Origin: Muribaculaceae bacterium | Lineage (GTDB): Bacteria > Bacteroidota > Bacteroidia > Bacteroidales > Muribaculaceae | Reading direction: 5' to 3' | DNA: 64,000 bases | NCBI GenBank assembly: GCA_017619935.1 | Contig: JAFZRJ010000014.1 | Coordinates: forward strand, 62,001 to 126,000 | In this document: positions 26,913 to 36,536 of the stretch, one piece after another | Layout: each line of letters opens with the position of its first letter | How positions within the stretch are numbered: the stretch's first letter is position 1 | Position numbers and translations under genes: made by a program | Notes under the pieces: generated by a model | Seen by the model: only the letters and a program-made list of their open reading frames with translations | Databases searched by the model: none | Told to the model about the DNA's origin: nothing

Positions 26913-28706
26913 TTAACGACCCACTACCAAGTCATAATCCAGATTGTCGTACACGATACGGGGACTGCCTTGATAGGACTCAGAAATGGGATTGTACTGC
27001 TCCACCCGATGAGATGAACGGATTTCGCCCAAATCAAGCAGGATTTGAGCCACATCAGTGTTCATAAACGGCCTGTGAACCGCATTTCTGAGACGTGTCA
27101 TCACCTCGGGATGTGTCTGCTTGTACTTGTCGGAACACCACACCATGAACGGGATATCATTCTGGCTTTTCAGATAGGCCGCCGATTTGTGTTCCGAGTG
27201 GCTGCGACCCAAACTGTAACGGTAGTCGTAAACCTCCTCGCCGTGGTCGCTGAAATAAACGAGTACGGCATTTTGATTGTGGAACAAGTCCAACAAGCGC
27301 CCTATCACTTCATCATGATATAACGTCGCGTTGTCGTATTGGGCAATCTGCACCCGAGCGGCATCGTCGATATAAGCAGCCTTCATGAGCACACTATCCT
27401 TTGTAAAATGGATGTGTGACGCGTCTTGAGGGTAGCGCAACACCGCCATGACATGCTGACCCATAAGGTGGAAAACGTGCAGTTTTTTGGCGCTGTGTGA
27501 GTTTTCCATCGCGTGTGAATTGATAAAATCGTCCACCAGTTCGCCGTCGTAAGGGAAACTCTGTTCGTTTCGATGAGTGTAACAGCAATCCAGAATGTCT
27601 TTATTGAACAGGATGGAGTTTAACGAAAAAGAGAAAACATTTTTCTGCTTTTTCAGCCCCAATTGATTGTCCCACCAAGTGACATCGTAACCCGCACGCT
27701 TGAAAACGGACATAAGCATAGGATGCTCATTCCAATTCTCACCACGCTCGCGCAAATAGGTCGAGAACACCTTCTTCAGCGTCCGGCTTGTTGTATTATA
27801 CGGGGAAATGACATCATCAAAAACGATGAGGTTGCCACGTTGCACCTCCTCATCCATACGCGGTGTGGTATTTAACTGATAGCCATAGATGCCCGCATGC
27901 CTTTTGTTATAGGATTCGCCTATCACCACAATCACACTGATAGAATCCTGATAGCTGCAATAAGCGTCGCCCGACTTGTACTCGCGCGTGGTAGCCCCAA
28001 TCAACGAATTGACTTCGCCTGATGTCAGAGCCAAAGAGCGTATGGAATAAAGCACCGACGTGAGATTGTCCATACCACGGTCTCCCTCCTGAACGACAAA
28101 GCGCTCAATGTCGGGCATGGTCTTGGCGGAAAACAGTTTCACATAAACGCCCACACACGGCAAGCACACCAACAATAGCACGACCAACGCGCCATTCAGC
28201 CAAGCATTCCCGTTTCTTGCTGGTTTGTGATGGTAGTAATACTCCGCGACGGCGATAAGTGCTCCCATCACAACGACTGCCGCTAAAGAAATAAGACTGC
28301 CTCTGGAGAAAAGATAATTCTTGAGAAATTCGCCCGCCTCGCCAGCATTGGTCTCGGCCACCAGCAGCATGATGTCGGGAGTGATGGCTGTTTGAAACAC
28401 CTTGCGAACGGCAATGGTGACAAAAAACACGCTCAACGACAAGACATAGAACAAAATTTTCACCCATCGGCGCTTCAACGCAAAAACGATACAAGTCAAT
28501 AAGTAAGAATAGATGGCGGCAATCCCGAAATATTGGATAAAATCAAGGATGCGCTCATAACGCATGTCGGTTATGGCATCCTTCACTTCCAAGCAGGAAA
28601 GCGGCACCCACATCAAGAATGTCGCCACAAAAAACGGTAATTGGCCAACAACTGGCTTGACTATGTAATTGATAATGGTGCTGACACTCTTGAACAATTC
28701 CTTCAT
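26913..28706 (-). CDS. Phosphoethanolamine transferase-like membrane enzyme (EptA/CptA family)
   Basis: The 597-residue product has five N-terminal membrane helices (to about residue 195) and a periplasmic sulfatase-fold domain. It shows VVIGESYNKRHAGIYGY with the metal Glu, a Thr-rich site YNTTSRTLKK in the place of the nucleophile Thr, FHLMGQH and FSDHGEEVYD with metal Asp/His. Family members transfer phosphoethanolamine from phosphatidylethanolamine to lipid A or LPS core, which lowers negative charge and can raise cationic-peptide resistance. The exact acceptor cannot be told. It converges on the U32 gene with 19 bp between them. Confidence 0.85.
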   Translation of the reverse strand: MKELFKSVSTIINYIVKPVVGQLPFFVATFLMWVPLSCLEVKDAITDMRYERILDFIQYFGIAAIYSYLLTCIVFALKRRWVKILFYVLSLSVFFVTIAVRKVFQTAITPDIMLLVAETNAGEAGEFLKNYLFSRGSLISLAAVVVMGALIAVAEYYYHHKPARNGNAWLNGALVVLLLVCLPCVGVYVKLFSAKTMPDIERFVVQEGDRGMDNLTSVLYSIRSLALTSGEVNSLIGATTREYKSGDAYCSYQDSISVIVVIGESYNKRHAGIYGYQLNTTPRMDEEVQRGNLIVFDDVISPYNTTSRTLKKVFSTYLRERGENWNEHPMLMSVFKRAGYDVTWWDNQLGLKKQKNVFSFSLNSILFNKDILDCCYTHRNEQSFPYDGELVDDFINSHAMENSHSAKKLHVFHLMGQHVMAVLRYPQDASHIHFTKDSVLMKAAYIDDAARVQIAQYDNATLYHDEVIGRLLDLFHNQNAVLVYFSDHGEEVYDYRYSLGRSHSEHKSAAYLKSQNDIPFMVWCSDKYKQTHPEVMTRLRNAVHRPFMNTDVAQILLDLGEIRSSHRVEQYNPISESYQGSPRIVYDNLDYDLVVGR

Positions 28707-28745
28707 TACTCTCCAGCGCCTAAATGGCGAAACACTTTTAACATA

Positions 28746-28785
28746 TTTAGCATGGCAATGCGCGATGACACATTACCATGCTAAA
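28746..28785 (-). terminator. Hairpin after the second porZ-like gene
   Basis: The 15-nt arms TTTAGCATGGCAATG and CATTACCATGCTAAA pair with one mismatch around a 10-nt loop. It lies between the phosphoethanolamine transferase and the PorZ-like gene. Confidence 0.6.
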
Positions 28786-28810
28786 TCTTGGTTTGAAAAT
28801 AGTTGATTAA

Positions 28811-31153
28811 TTATTTTACCACAAGGAATTTCGATACAATATTGCTGCTTGACCCGTCGCCACTCGTGGATGCAATAACGTAATAAACACCCGTGGCTAC
28901 CCTGTCGCCGTCGCTGTCACAGCAGTCCCATGTGGCCACGCCACCAGAACTCTTGAGTTGCTTGATGACATTACCGCTCGAATCGGCAATCTTCACCAAA
29001 GCATTCTCGGTCAAACCAGCAATAGTCAACAAGCCGGTGAAATCGGGACGAACGGGATTGGGATAGCAGTAAACATTGCTCAGGTCGTTGGATGTCGAGC
29101 CGCTGCCTTGAGCATATTCCACCAAGCCGCTGTCGGTGAGAATAAACACCGAATTATTCTTGGTGTTGCATGCAACGGTATAGACATTGTTACTGGGCAA
29201 CATACTGTTGCTCGTATTGAACTGATGCAGAATTTGTGTACCGTCTTCACTCACTTGATACACTCCCGCCGTAGTCGTGGCAATCCATTTACGGTTTTGG
29301 CCATCCACAGCGATGCAGTTGATGCCAATGCCCTCAAGCAGATAATCGGCGAGGTCGGTGCCATCGTTGCGAGGCACTTTGATGTGATTCACCACACAAT
29401 TGTCGGTGAGCGCGTCATCAGGATTCATGTAGACAATACCCGATGAAGTGGGGAACCACAGCAAGCCGTTCTTATCAACAGTAATACATTTCAGATAAGT
29501 CCATGAAACCTTTTTGCCGTCCTGGTCCGTAAAATCGACATAGGTGCGGGTGACGGGGTCGGTGTTGTTGATACCGTCCTTCCAGAAGAATATTGGACTA
29601 TTGTTGCCTCCATCACTGTAAATTTTAACGTCATTCTTGTTGATGCAGAAGGAGGCGCGCTTAAACTGACCCGTCTCAATGTTTGGCACGTTTATTTTCT
29701 TCCAGTCAGCCTTGGTGGCGGTTGCAGTACTGTGGAACTTAGCACTGGGCAATGCAATGACATTTGACCCGCCAGATGGTTTTCCATGTCCATACACAAT
29801 CCAAAGGTTGCCCTCACTATCGAACGCCGTTGCACCACGGAATAAACCACCCGGTGCATTGCTTTTGGTATAAATGTCTACCGTTTTGCCATCGGTCACT
29901 TTATAAACCCGTGAAGCCTCACTAGACATAATGCCTCTAATGCTGAACACATAGGTGTGAGGATCCTTTGGACTCACACAAATTGGATAAGCGCTGTAAT
30001 CTATTCTGTCGGTACCGAGTCGATCAGGAGTTTCATCATACCATCTTTCTCCATCATATACGCTCACTTCCATCAATCGGCAGGACTTGCTTGAAGTCAA
30101 TACAGCATTGTCAGCTGTCGTATGCACATAGAGTTTATCAAGTGGTTCATTGTATATCATCCAGAAAGCCAGTTCCTTCAATGTCATTCCATTGGGAAGG
30201 AAGAAATCGGACTCGTCTCCACCCATGTGAAGGCCGTTAGGTCCTAGGGCCCACATGGTGCCGTTTCCATGTGCATAGCAAGAGTACATCTCGTTTCCGC
30301 CATCAATGCGCTGTTCATTGTTTCCATTATTGTCAAACGTATAGTAGAACCCTTCCGACATGAAATTGGCAATAAAACCTGTTGGCGTCGCCTGCACATT
30401 GTCGGCTCGGCTAGCGACCACCGACCTCAAGGTAATGGTGGGTTTGGCTGCACTACCGCCCAAAGCGCCTACATATAAATTGCTGGCAGCGTTAACCATC
30501 ACCGTTGAACTATTGACCGGATAGATACGACCATTGGTCACCTTCTTACTTGTTGACTTGAAAGAAGAAACGGCGTCGTGGGGTTCCGAGACTTGCGAAC
30601 AATAGATGGTATTGTCAATGATAGCTACAAGCGTAATGCCCACTTGGGCTATTGAAGCTATGTTTTTGTAATAGATGTGCGACTCCTTGATGACAAAATT
30701 CTCATCATCAATCACGACATAACCAAATTCGGTAGCCACGAGCATAGTCCCGTCATCGGTGAAATTCACATCATTGATGGCTTTGCCCGATGTGATAATG
30801 GCGTCCTTGATTTCGGGCATATTAATGACTTTGCCACTTGACAGAATCACATCAATATTCGAGTTGTTGTAAACAACGACCAAGTAATTCTTGTTGCTGT
30901 TGTAATAGATATTACTCACCAGCACATCAGAGAGGTAATTACTTTTGTCAATGGACTCAATCTCTTCTGTGTCCTTGTCAAAGCTGAAAACATTCTTGCT
31001 CAACAAGAAATACACTTTCTCATCGGTGTCGATAAGTTCTTTCGCCTGAGTAATAGCCGAATAGGGGTGTATTTTCCAGCTACCTCCTGAAATCTGAGCA
31101 CTGGCCACAACAGGCAGCAACATCAACACAAAGATAATGGCTTTCTTTATCAT
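28811..31153 (-). CDS. PorZ-like T9SS protein, copy 2
   Basis: PorZ is a T9SS cell-surface component that helps deliver anionic LPS to the sortase attachment complex. The 780-residue product (signal peptide to about residue 19) matches the PorZ layout. The N-terminal propeller reads GGSWKIHPY, then NYLVVVYNNSNIDVI and SGKAINDVNF. A second propeller with two-component-type repeats (GLLWFPTSSGIVYM, NRKWIATTTAGVYQ) follows. The C-terminal sandwich sorting domain is NVYCYPNPVRPDF to KFLVVK. It is about the length of P. gingivalis PorZ. It is the more distal of two tandem copies, 94 bp after a small membrane-protein gene. Confidence 0.82.
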   Translation of the reverse strand: MIKKAIIFVLMLLPVVASAQISGGSWKIHPYSAITQAKELIDTDEKVYFLLSKNVFSFDKDTEEIESIDKSNYLSDVLVSNIYYNSNKNYLVVVYNNSNIDVILSSGKVINMPEIKDAIITSGKAINDVNFTDDGTMLVATEFGYVVIDDENFVIKESHIYYKNIASIAQVGITLVAIIDNTIYCSQVSEPHDAVSSFKSTSKKVTNGRIYPVNSSTVMVNAASNLYVGALGGSAAKPTITLRSVVASRADNVQATPTGFIANFMSEGFYYTFDNNGNNEQRIDGGNEMYSCYAHGNGTMWALGPNGLHMGGDESDFFLPNGMTLKELAFWMIYNEPLDKLYVHTTADNAVLTSSKSCRLMEVSVYDGERWYDETPDRLGTDRIDYSAYPICVSPKDPHTYVFSIRGIMSSEASRVYKVTDGKTVDIYTKSNAPGGLFRGATAFDSEGNLWIVYGHGKPSGGSNVIALPSAKFHSTATATKADWKKINVPNIETGQFKRASFCINKNDVKIYSDGGNNSPIFFWKDGINNTDPVTRTYVDFTDQDGKKVSWTYLKCITVDKNGLLWFPTSSGIVYMNPDDALTDNCVVNHIKVPRNDGTDLADYLLEGIGINCIAVDGQNRKWIATTTAGVYQVSEDGTQILHQFNTSNSMLPSNNVYTVACNTKNNSVFILTDSGLVEYAQGSGSTSNDLSNVYCYPNPVRPDFTGLLTIAGLTENALVKIADSSGNVIKQLKSSGGVATWDCCDSDGDRVATGVYYVIASTSGDGSSSNIVSKFLVVK

Positions 31154-31247
31154 AGTTCTGAAATATTTGTTGTCTTATAAAATGTTCATTCCTAATAATA
31201 ACGGAATTTGAGCCTCTAAATTGCTTATTACGTTAAAAAAGCCGTTT

Positions 31248-31703
31248 TCACCGCCGTAATTCACACACGCGGCTCGCGTCTTCACGATTCACAAAACTGC
31301 ACACACACCACTCGCCTGTAATTTCACTTTCGTATCGAATGTGGATGCGCTCATTGGGCAAGAACTTGACAGTGGCACTTGCGCTCATAGCGACAGGGTC
31401 GCCTTGACGGCTGTCCACTCCACGCTTTGACACCAGTTTTACTTTGTCGTCAATGATGGTGGCTATGAGATTCACCGTGTCACCCGGTTTGAGTTCCAAT
31501 CCCTGCTGCGTGATGGTCACCGTGCCATCGTTGTTGGTCACAAATGTAACCTGATGTTCGGCATCAGGCTGTTCTTCGCTCAACGTCATCGCCTCAATCT
31601 GAGTGCGGGCCGGAGAGCGGTCGATGCGGCCAAAGATAAGTCCGATGAGTGCGAATGCCACAAACAAGGCCAGCACATAAAACTCTATAGAGTTAATTTC
31701 CAT
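31248..31703 (-). CDS. Small single-pass membrane protein between two PorZ-like genes
   Basis: This 151-residue product of unknown family has one N-terminal membrane helix (about 8-26, YVLALFVAFALIGLIFG) and a beta-rich C-terminal domain (residues 45-151) that includes KPGDTVNLIATIIDDKVKLV and ends in a Cys-containing segment. It starts 18 nt after the upstream PorZ-like gene and lies 94 nt before the other, so it is probably co-transcribed with them. A role in the secretion or surface-attachment machinery is possible from position only. Confidence 0.7.
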   Translation of the reverse strand: MEINSIEFYVLALFVAFALIGLIFGRIDRSPARTQIEAMTLSEEQPDAEHQVTFVTNNDGTVTITQQGLELKPGDTVNLIATIIDDKVKLVSKRGVDSRQGDPVAMSASATVKFLPNERIHIRYESEITGEWCVCSFVNREDASRVCELRR

Positions 31704-31721
31704 CAGCAGTAAAAAGGATGA

Positions 31722-34088
31722 TTACTTGACGACCCTCAGGTAGATCTGCGGCGCTTCGGGATAGGTGCCATCGGCTGCGCTGATATAGACGGGATAGACA
31801 CCAGTCTCCACACGCTCACCATCGGCATCGCAGCAATCCCACGTCGCCACATTAGAATCATGTATAAACTCTTTGACCACGTCACCTTGCATGTTGCAAA
31901 TTTTCACCTGGCAACCTTGAGCTACACCGCTAATGGCCACCAAGCCCGTAAAATCAGGAAGGACGGGATTGGGGTAAGCTTCAAGTTCACCCAACACAGC
32001 CTGTTCCTCGCCATTCTCAATGTATTCGACCACACCACTGCTGGTAATAATCATCACGCGCCCGGTATTGCCCATGACACATGTCGAGTACACCAAGTTG
32101 GATGGCATGATGCTGTTGTCGGTGTCAAAATGCTTCAGAATTTCCGAACCGTCAGGACTCAGCAAATATACGCCTTCGGTGCTCGTGCTCACCCATTTGC
32201 GATTCAGATAATCCACTCCGATGTGCCGAATACCCACACCGCTCAACATGAAATTTCCGCTCGAGTTCACAGGGCGAATGACACGAAGTTCGTCACCGAA
32301 TGCTGTGGTGGGGTCGAAGTAGAACAAGCACGAAGCAGCCACCCACACCATACCAGTGGAGTCACTGGTAATGAAAGGATTAGTACCATTAGGAGCGAAT
32401 GTCAGCTGATTGTTTCTCTGGTCTTTAATCTGCGTGAAGCTCTTTGACTCCTGTTCGCCATGGATATCGCCACGCCAAATAACGATGGGCAGATTATAAC
32501 CACCAATGCTGAACACCTTCACATCGTCCTTGCCTATGGCAAACGTGTTGAACTTGGATCCGATACCACGAGTGCCCGGAACATTATAGGTCAAAAAATC
32601 TTCTTCCGTAAAGCTTTCGTTGTCAAGTTTGTCAACCGTCAAAACACTCACGGGGTTGGTAATGGCGGTATTGTTGTCGTCGTTTTGCACGAACCATAAA
32701 TTGCCTTGCGAATCAAAGTCGAAACCCTTGATACAACGATAATAGTCGTTTGCGGCACCCTTTACCGAGGAATTTCGCTCATCAAATACCACCGCAACTG
32801 TGTCATTCACCACCTTGATAAGGCCACTGAACCATGTACCTACATAGTAAGTATCGGGATGGCGTGGGTCAAACTGGGGGAAATAACCACCAGTACTATT
32901 CTTCAATGCAGTTGGGCTTGTTGAAGCCCACACGCAACCATTGCCAGACCATTGTTCACCATCATAGGTGTAAGCCACAAGTGCGTACTTATAAGAACCT
33001 GCTTTGGGTAATACAGCATTCGGTCCTGGAGATATCAAGTAAAGTTTACCTGTAACAGGCTGGTAAGTAGCATAATATGGAACATCCAGTCCAATAGCGT
33101 TGAATTTATAATATGTAGTCGCGGCATTATTTTTGAACAAGCCATTCTCGCCCAACGCCCATGGTATGCCGTCGCCGGTAGGATAGCACGAGTAAATGCC
33201 CGCGCCTTTTCCTGTAAGTCTTTTGTAATTATTGCCCGCAGCGTCGGTAGTGTAGTAATATGAACTCGTAGTCAGCACATTCCAGAGGTATCCCGAAGGA
33301 AACTTCTGAATATTATAAACTGGCTGAGCGGTAGTATAACGTCCGTATTGGTATTTATCCACAGCGAGGCTGTCGCCTATGGTCTGAATCTCCACCCGCT
33401 TCATGTAGGTACTGTCGGCAGTTGTATTCAAAAAGAAGCGGTTGTCATTGATTCGGTATAACACCGCCTTGGTCACAGTCTTGGCGCGATTTCCCAACGG
33501 GGATACAACCTCAAAGTCGCTGAGGCTCTCAGGGGTTGTCGTACGGCTAAAGTACAAGCTGTCGCCCATTGCCAAAGCCAAGCCGCCATTGACAGGCACC
33601 ATCGAATGAAGTGATTTGCCGTAGTTGCGATACCGCTTCATTTCCAAGGTGGTATCATCAATCTCGAGATAACCAAAGCCTGTAGTGACATAGATAGAAC
33701 CAGGGCCAAAGGTGATGTCGTTGATGCTCTTGCTACCAGCATACACCATGTCGCTCAATGCCGAAACGTTCTTCACGCTACCATCACTCATCACAACATC
33801 AATGTTGGAATTGAGATAGGCCACCACCAGGTATTGCTTGTCGTAGTTATAATAAATCTGCTGAACGATAACGTCCGCGCTCAATCCCTTCGAACTTTTG
33901 ATGAGTTGGATTTCATTCGTTGCTTTGTCGAAGCGGTTGATATTATTATTTACCAACATATAGACACAATCACCGGCATCGATGCAATTTTTGATGCCTG
34001 CAGCCAAAAATTGCGGATGTTCCCGCCAAATTTCGGCTTGCAGCACGGTGGGCAATAGCAGCATAAGAGCTATAAGAATTTTCTTCAT
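31722..34088 (-). CDS. PorZ-like T9SS protein, copy 1
   Basis: The preferred start is ATG 34088 (MKKILIALMLLLPTVLQAEI, a clean signal peptide). A Met codon lies just upstream, and the longer frame to 34148 would spoil the signal. The protein has the PorZ-type N-terminal propeller (KQYLVVAYLNSNIDVVMSDG, GSKSINDITF), a second propeller (NRKWVSTSTEGVYLLSPDG) and a C-terminal sorting sandwich (LEAYPNPVLPDFTGLVAI to LRVVK). It is a clear paralogue of the copy at 28811-31153, matching strand by strand through the whole length. One functional PorZ is usual, so the pair suggests duplication and divergence. Confidence 0.82.
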   Translation of the reverse strand: MKKILIALMLLLPTVLQAEIWREHPQFLAAGIKNCIDAGDCVYMLVNNNINRFDKATNEIQLIKSSKGLSADVIVQQIYYNYDKQYLVVAYLNSNIDVVMSDGSVKNVSALSDMVYAGSKSINDITFGPGSIYVTTGFGYLEIDDTTLEMKRYRNYGKSLHSMVPVNGGLALAMGDSLYFSRTTTPESLSDFEVVSPLGNRAKTVTKAVLYRINDNRFFLNTTADSTYMKRVEIQTIGDSLAVDKYQYGRYTTAQPVYNIQKFPSGYLWNVLTTSSYYYTTDAAGNNYKRLTGKGAGIYSCYPTGDGIPWALGENGLFKNNAATTYYKFNAIGLDVPYYATYQPVTGKLYLISPGPNAVLPKAGSYKYALVAYTYDGEQWSGNGCVWASTSPTALKNSTGGYFPQFDPRHPDTYYVGTWFSGLIKVVNDTVAVVFDERNSSVKGAANDYYRCIKGFDFDSQGNLWFVQNDDNNTAITNPVSVLTVDKLDNESFTEEDFLTYNVPGTRGIGSKFNTFAIGKDDVKVFSIGGYNLPIVIWRGDIHGEQESKSFTQIKDQRNNQLTFAPNGTNPFITSDSTGMVWVAASCLFYFDPTTAFGDELRVIRPVNSSGNFMLSGVGIRHIGVDYLNRKWVSTSTEGVYLLSPDGSEILKHFDTDNSIMPSNLVYSTCVMGNTGRVMIITSSGVVEYIENGEEQAVLGELEAYPNPVLPDFTGLVAISGVAQGCQVKICNMQGDVVKEFIHDSNVATWDCCDADGERVETGVYPVYISAADGTYPEAPQIYLRVVK

Positions 34089-34133
34089 CATGATGGAAAA
34101 ATCAATAATCGTTTTTTGTCGTATGATAATAAC

Positions 34134-34172
34134 GTGCAACGTCTTCATTTATTGTGTAATAAGACGTTGCAC
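34134..34172 (-). terminator. Hairpin between lysS and the first PorZ-like gene
   Basis: A perfect 12-bp stem GTGCAACGTCTT/AAGACGTTGCAC with a 15-nt loop. The T run is weak. Confidence 0.55.
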
Positions 34173-34182
34173 GATAATTAAT

Positions 34183-35925
34183 TCAAGTATTGGCGACCTG
34201 GGCTTTTTCCACCCACTGTTTCACTTCATCCACCGTGGGGGTTTGATAACCCAGTTTATACTTCTTGTTGATGTCCAGCAAGTCCTGGAAAAGTTTTCCG
34301 GGACGCTCCAATGCGGCAAGCGCTTCGACGGTGAGCACTCCAGCCTTCTGTATGGGTGCCACCCACTCGGCGGGAATACCCAGCGCGGTGAATGCCTCTT
34401 CCTTGTCGCGATGAGCCACTTTTTCGGGACGCATCTGTGGGAACAAGAGCACGTCCTGAATGTAACTGTTGCCCGTCATGAGCATAACCAAACGGTCAAT
34501 GCCGATTCCAATACCACTGGTAGGTGGCATGCCATATTGCAAGGCACGCAAGAAGTCTTGGTCGATAATCATCGCCTCATCATCTCCCTTATCGGCCAAA
34601 CGCATTTGCTCCTTGAAGCGCTCTTCCTGGTCGATGGGGTCATTCAGCTCGCTGTAGGCATTGGCGAGTTCCTTACCGTTCACCATCAACTCAAAACGCT
34701 CGGTCAAGCCCGCCTTGCTGCGGTGCATCTTGGTCAATGGCGACATTTCCACTGGATAATCAATGATGAACGTGGGCTGGATATAAGAGTTCTCACAATA
34801 CTCTCCGAATATCTCATCTATGAGTTTGCCTTTGCCCATCGTTTCGTCGATTTCAAGGTTCAACTCTCGGCACACGCCTCTAATCTGGCTCTCATCCATA
34901 TCGGAAAGGTCATAACCAGTCTTCTCTTTGATAGCATCAAGGATGGGCAGACGACGGTAAGGAGCCTTGAAACTGATGACCTTGCCATCAATTTCGGCTT
35001 CAGGCTTGCCGTTGACCGCAATGCAGATGGTTTCCAACAGACGCTCGGTGAAGTCCATCATCCAGTTGTAGTCCTTGTACTGGACATACAACTCCATGCA
35101 AGTGAACTCGGGATTGTGGTTACGATCCATGCCCTCGTTGCGGAAATTCTTGCCAATTTCATACACGCCCTCAAAGCCACCCACGATGAGTCGCTTGAGA
35201 TACAGTTCGGTGGCAATTCGCATATACATGTCCACATTCAGGGCATTGAAATGGGTGATGAACGGGCGTGCCGTGGCACCGCCAGCAATGCTCTGCAAGG
35301 TGGGGGTTTCCACCTCGGTATAGCCAGCGTCGTCCAGCACTTGGCGCAGAGTCTTGAGCACAACAGCCCGCTTGAGGAACGTCTCCTTCACCCCTTCATT
35401 GACAATGAGGTCGACATAACGCTGACGATAGCGCAACTCAGGATCGTCAAAGGCATCGTAGGTAACACCGTCTTTCACTTTAACCACCGGTAGTGGCCGC
35501 AATGACTTGCTCAACAGCTTGAGCGACTGTGCATGGACACTGATTTCGCCCGTCTGCGTGCGGAACACATAACCTGTGATACCCACGAAGTCGCCCATGT
35601 CAAGCAACTTCTTGAACACCACATTGTAAAGGTCCTTATTCTCCTCAGGACACAAGTCATCACGACTGATATAGACCTGGATGCGGCCGTGCGAATCCTG
35701 AAGTTCCATGAACGATGCTTTGCCCATGATGCGACGGCTCATGATACGGCCTGCTATGCTCACCTGGCGAGGGTCACCGTCATCGGCGAACTGCTCACGG
35801 ATATCATCGCTGTAGGCATTCACCACAAATTCCTCGGCAGGATATGGATTGATGCCCATTTCACGCAACTGGTTCAGACTGTTGCGACGCACTATCTCTT
35901 GTTCACTCAGTTCTAATATATTCAT
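34183..35925 (-). CDS. lysS: Lysyl-tRNA synthetase (class II)
   Basis: LysS charges tRNA-Lys. The 580-residue product has an N-terminal OB fold ([21 protein letters not shown]), class II motif 1 region, motif 2 ([16 protein letters not shown]-like, seen as [20 protein letters not shown]) and motif 3 ([14 protein letters not shown]). It is slightly longer than E. coli LysS because of a C-terminal extension of about 70 residues (after FPQMRPEK), common in Bacteroidota. It lies 29 bp after a small lipoprotein gene whose promoter probably serves both. Confidence 0.96.
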   Translation of the reverse strand: MNILELSEQEIVRRNSLNQLREMGINPYPAEEFVVNAYSDDIREQFADDGDPRQVSIAGRIMSRRIMGKASFMELQDSHGRIQVYISRDDLCPEENKDLYNVVFKKLLDMGDFVGITGYVFRTQTGEISVHAQSLKLLSKSLRPLPVVKVKDGVTYDAFDDPELRYRQRYVDLIVNEGVKETFLKRAVVLKTLRQVLDDAGYTEVETPTLQSIAGGATARPFITHFNALNVDMYMRIATELYLKRLIVGGFEGVYEIGKNFRNEGMDRNHNPEFTCMELYVQYKDYNWMMDFTERLLETICIAVNGKPEAEIDGKVISFKAPYRRLPILDAIKEKTGYDLSDMDESQIRGVCRELNLEIDETMGKGKLIDEIFGEYCENSYIQPTFIIDYPVEMSPLTKMHRSKAGLTERFELMVNGKELANAYSELNDPIDQEERFKEQMRLADKGDDEAMIIDQDFLRALQYGMPPTSGIGIGIDRLVMLMTGNSYIQDVLLFPQMRPEKVAHRDKEEAFTALGIPAEWVAPIQKAGVLTVEALAALERPGKLFQDLLDINKKYKLGYQTPTVDEVKQWVEKAQVANT

Positions 35926-35954
35926 TTTTATGTGTGCGGATTGATTTGCAGGAC

Positions 35955-36350
35955 TTACTTCTTTTTCATTTGTGCAGCGACATCAACTATGCCTTTGCTC
36001 ATTTTATCAGCCACCAATTTGGCAAACTCTTCACTCTTGCCCTGCTTGCCGTAATAATCCCGGGCTTCATCCATAAGTTTTTGGGCCTTCTGCTGCGCTT
36101 CGTGGTCTTCACTGCCGCCAGCCATTTGCAACGACAAGTCCAGACTTGCTTTTACAATGGTTTCGGCATCTTTTTCCATGTCGCCGGTCAAGCCCGCAGG
36201 CACGTTGTCACTGACCACAACTTGCTCTTTTTCGGCAGGTTGTTCAGTTGTTGGCGAAGTTGTTTCATTCCCATTTTTCTGATTGGTGCTGTCGCACGAA
36301 ATAAGGCTCATCGCCACTAAGGCAACGGCCACAAAGAGAGTCTTTTTCAT
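35955..36350 (-). CDS. Small lipoprotein, unknown function
   Basis: The second Met (36350) gives the best signal peptide and a start two codons after 36356 is also possible. A lipobox (MSLISC) precedes a low-complexity Glu/Thr/Pro linker, then a helical domain rich in Lys, Ala and Asp. No family recognised. It is upstream of lysS in the same transcript. Confidence 0.7.
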   Translation of the reverse strand: MKKTLFVAVALVAMSLISCDSTNQKNGNETTSPTTEQPAEKEQVVVSDNVPAGLTGDMEKDAETIVKASLDLSLQMAGGSEDHEAQQKAQKLMDEARDYYGKQGKSEEFAKLVADKMSKGIVDVAAQMKKK

Positions 36351-36372
36351 CTTCATTAGTATAAATAACGTG

Positions 36373-36403
36373 CAAATTTACTGCAAATTAAGCAATAACC
36401 AAA
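36373..36403 (-). promoter_or_regulatory. Promoter of the lipoprotein-lysS operon
   Basis: The minus-strand TAAATTTG (36373-36380) lies 19 nt from TTTG (36400-36403). Confidence 0.55.
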
Positions 36404-36484
36404 GAAAACCGTCAAAAAATGCGCTGTTGAATCTTTCACGGCAATTTTTTCACACCTTATTCGGTATATTTGGTTTTTTTTATT

Positions 36485-36492
36485 TAATTTTG
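36485..36492 (+). promoter_or_regulatory. Probable -7 box of the second BspA-like gene
   Basis: TAATTTTG, 44 nt before the ATG. No -33 box at the usual distance (a TTTG at 36469-36472 is too close). Confidence 0.35.
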
Positions 36493-36536
36493 TGGCATTC
36501 AACCGACAACCCATTATTAACCCTAAAGCAACCGCT

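Noticed and set aside
33982-35493. 503-codon plus-strand frame opposite lysS
   Set aside because: Antisense to lysS, which is certain; no domain or start signal.
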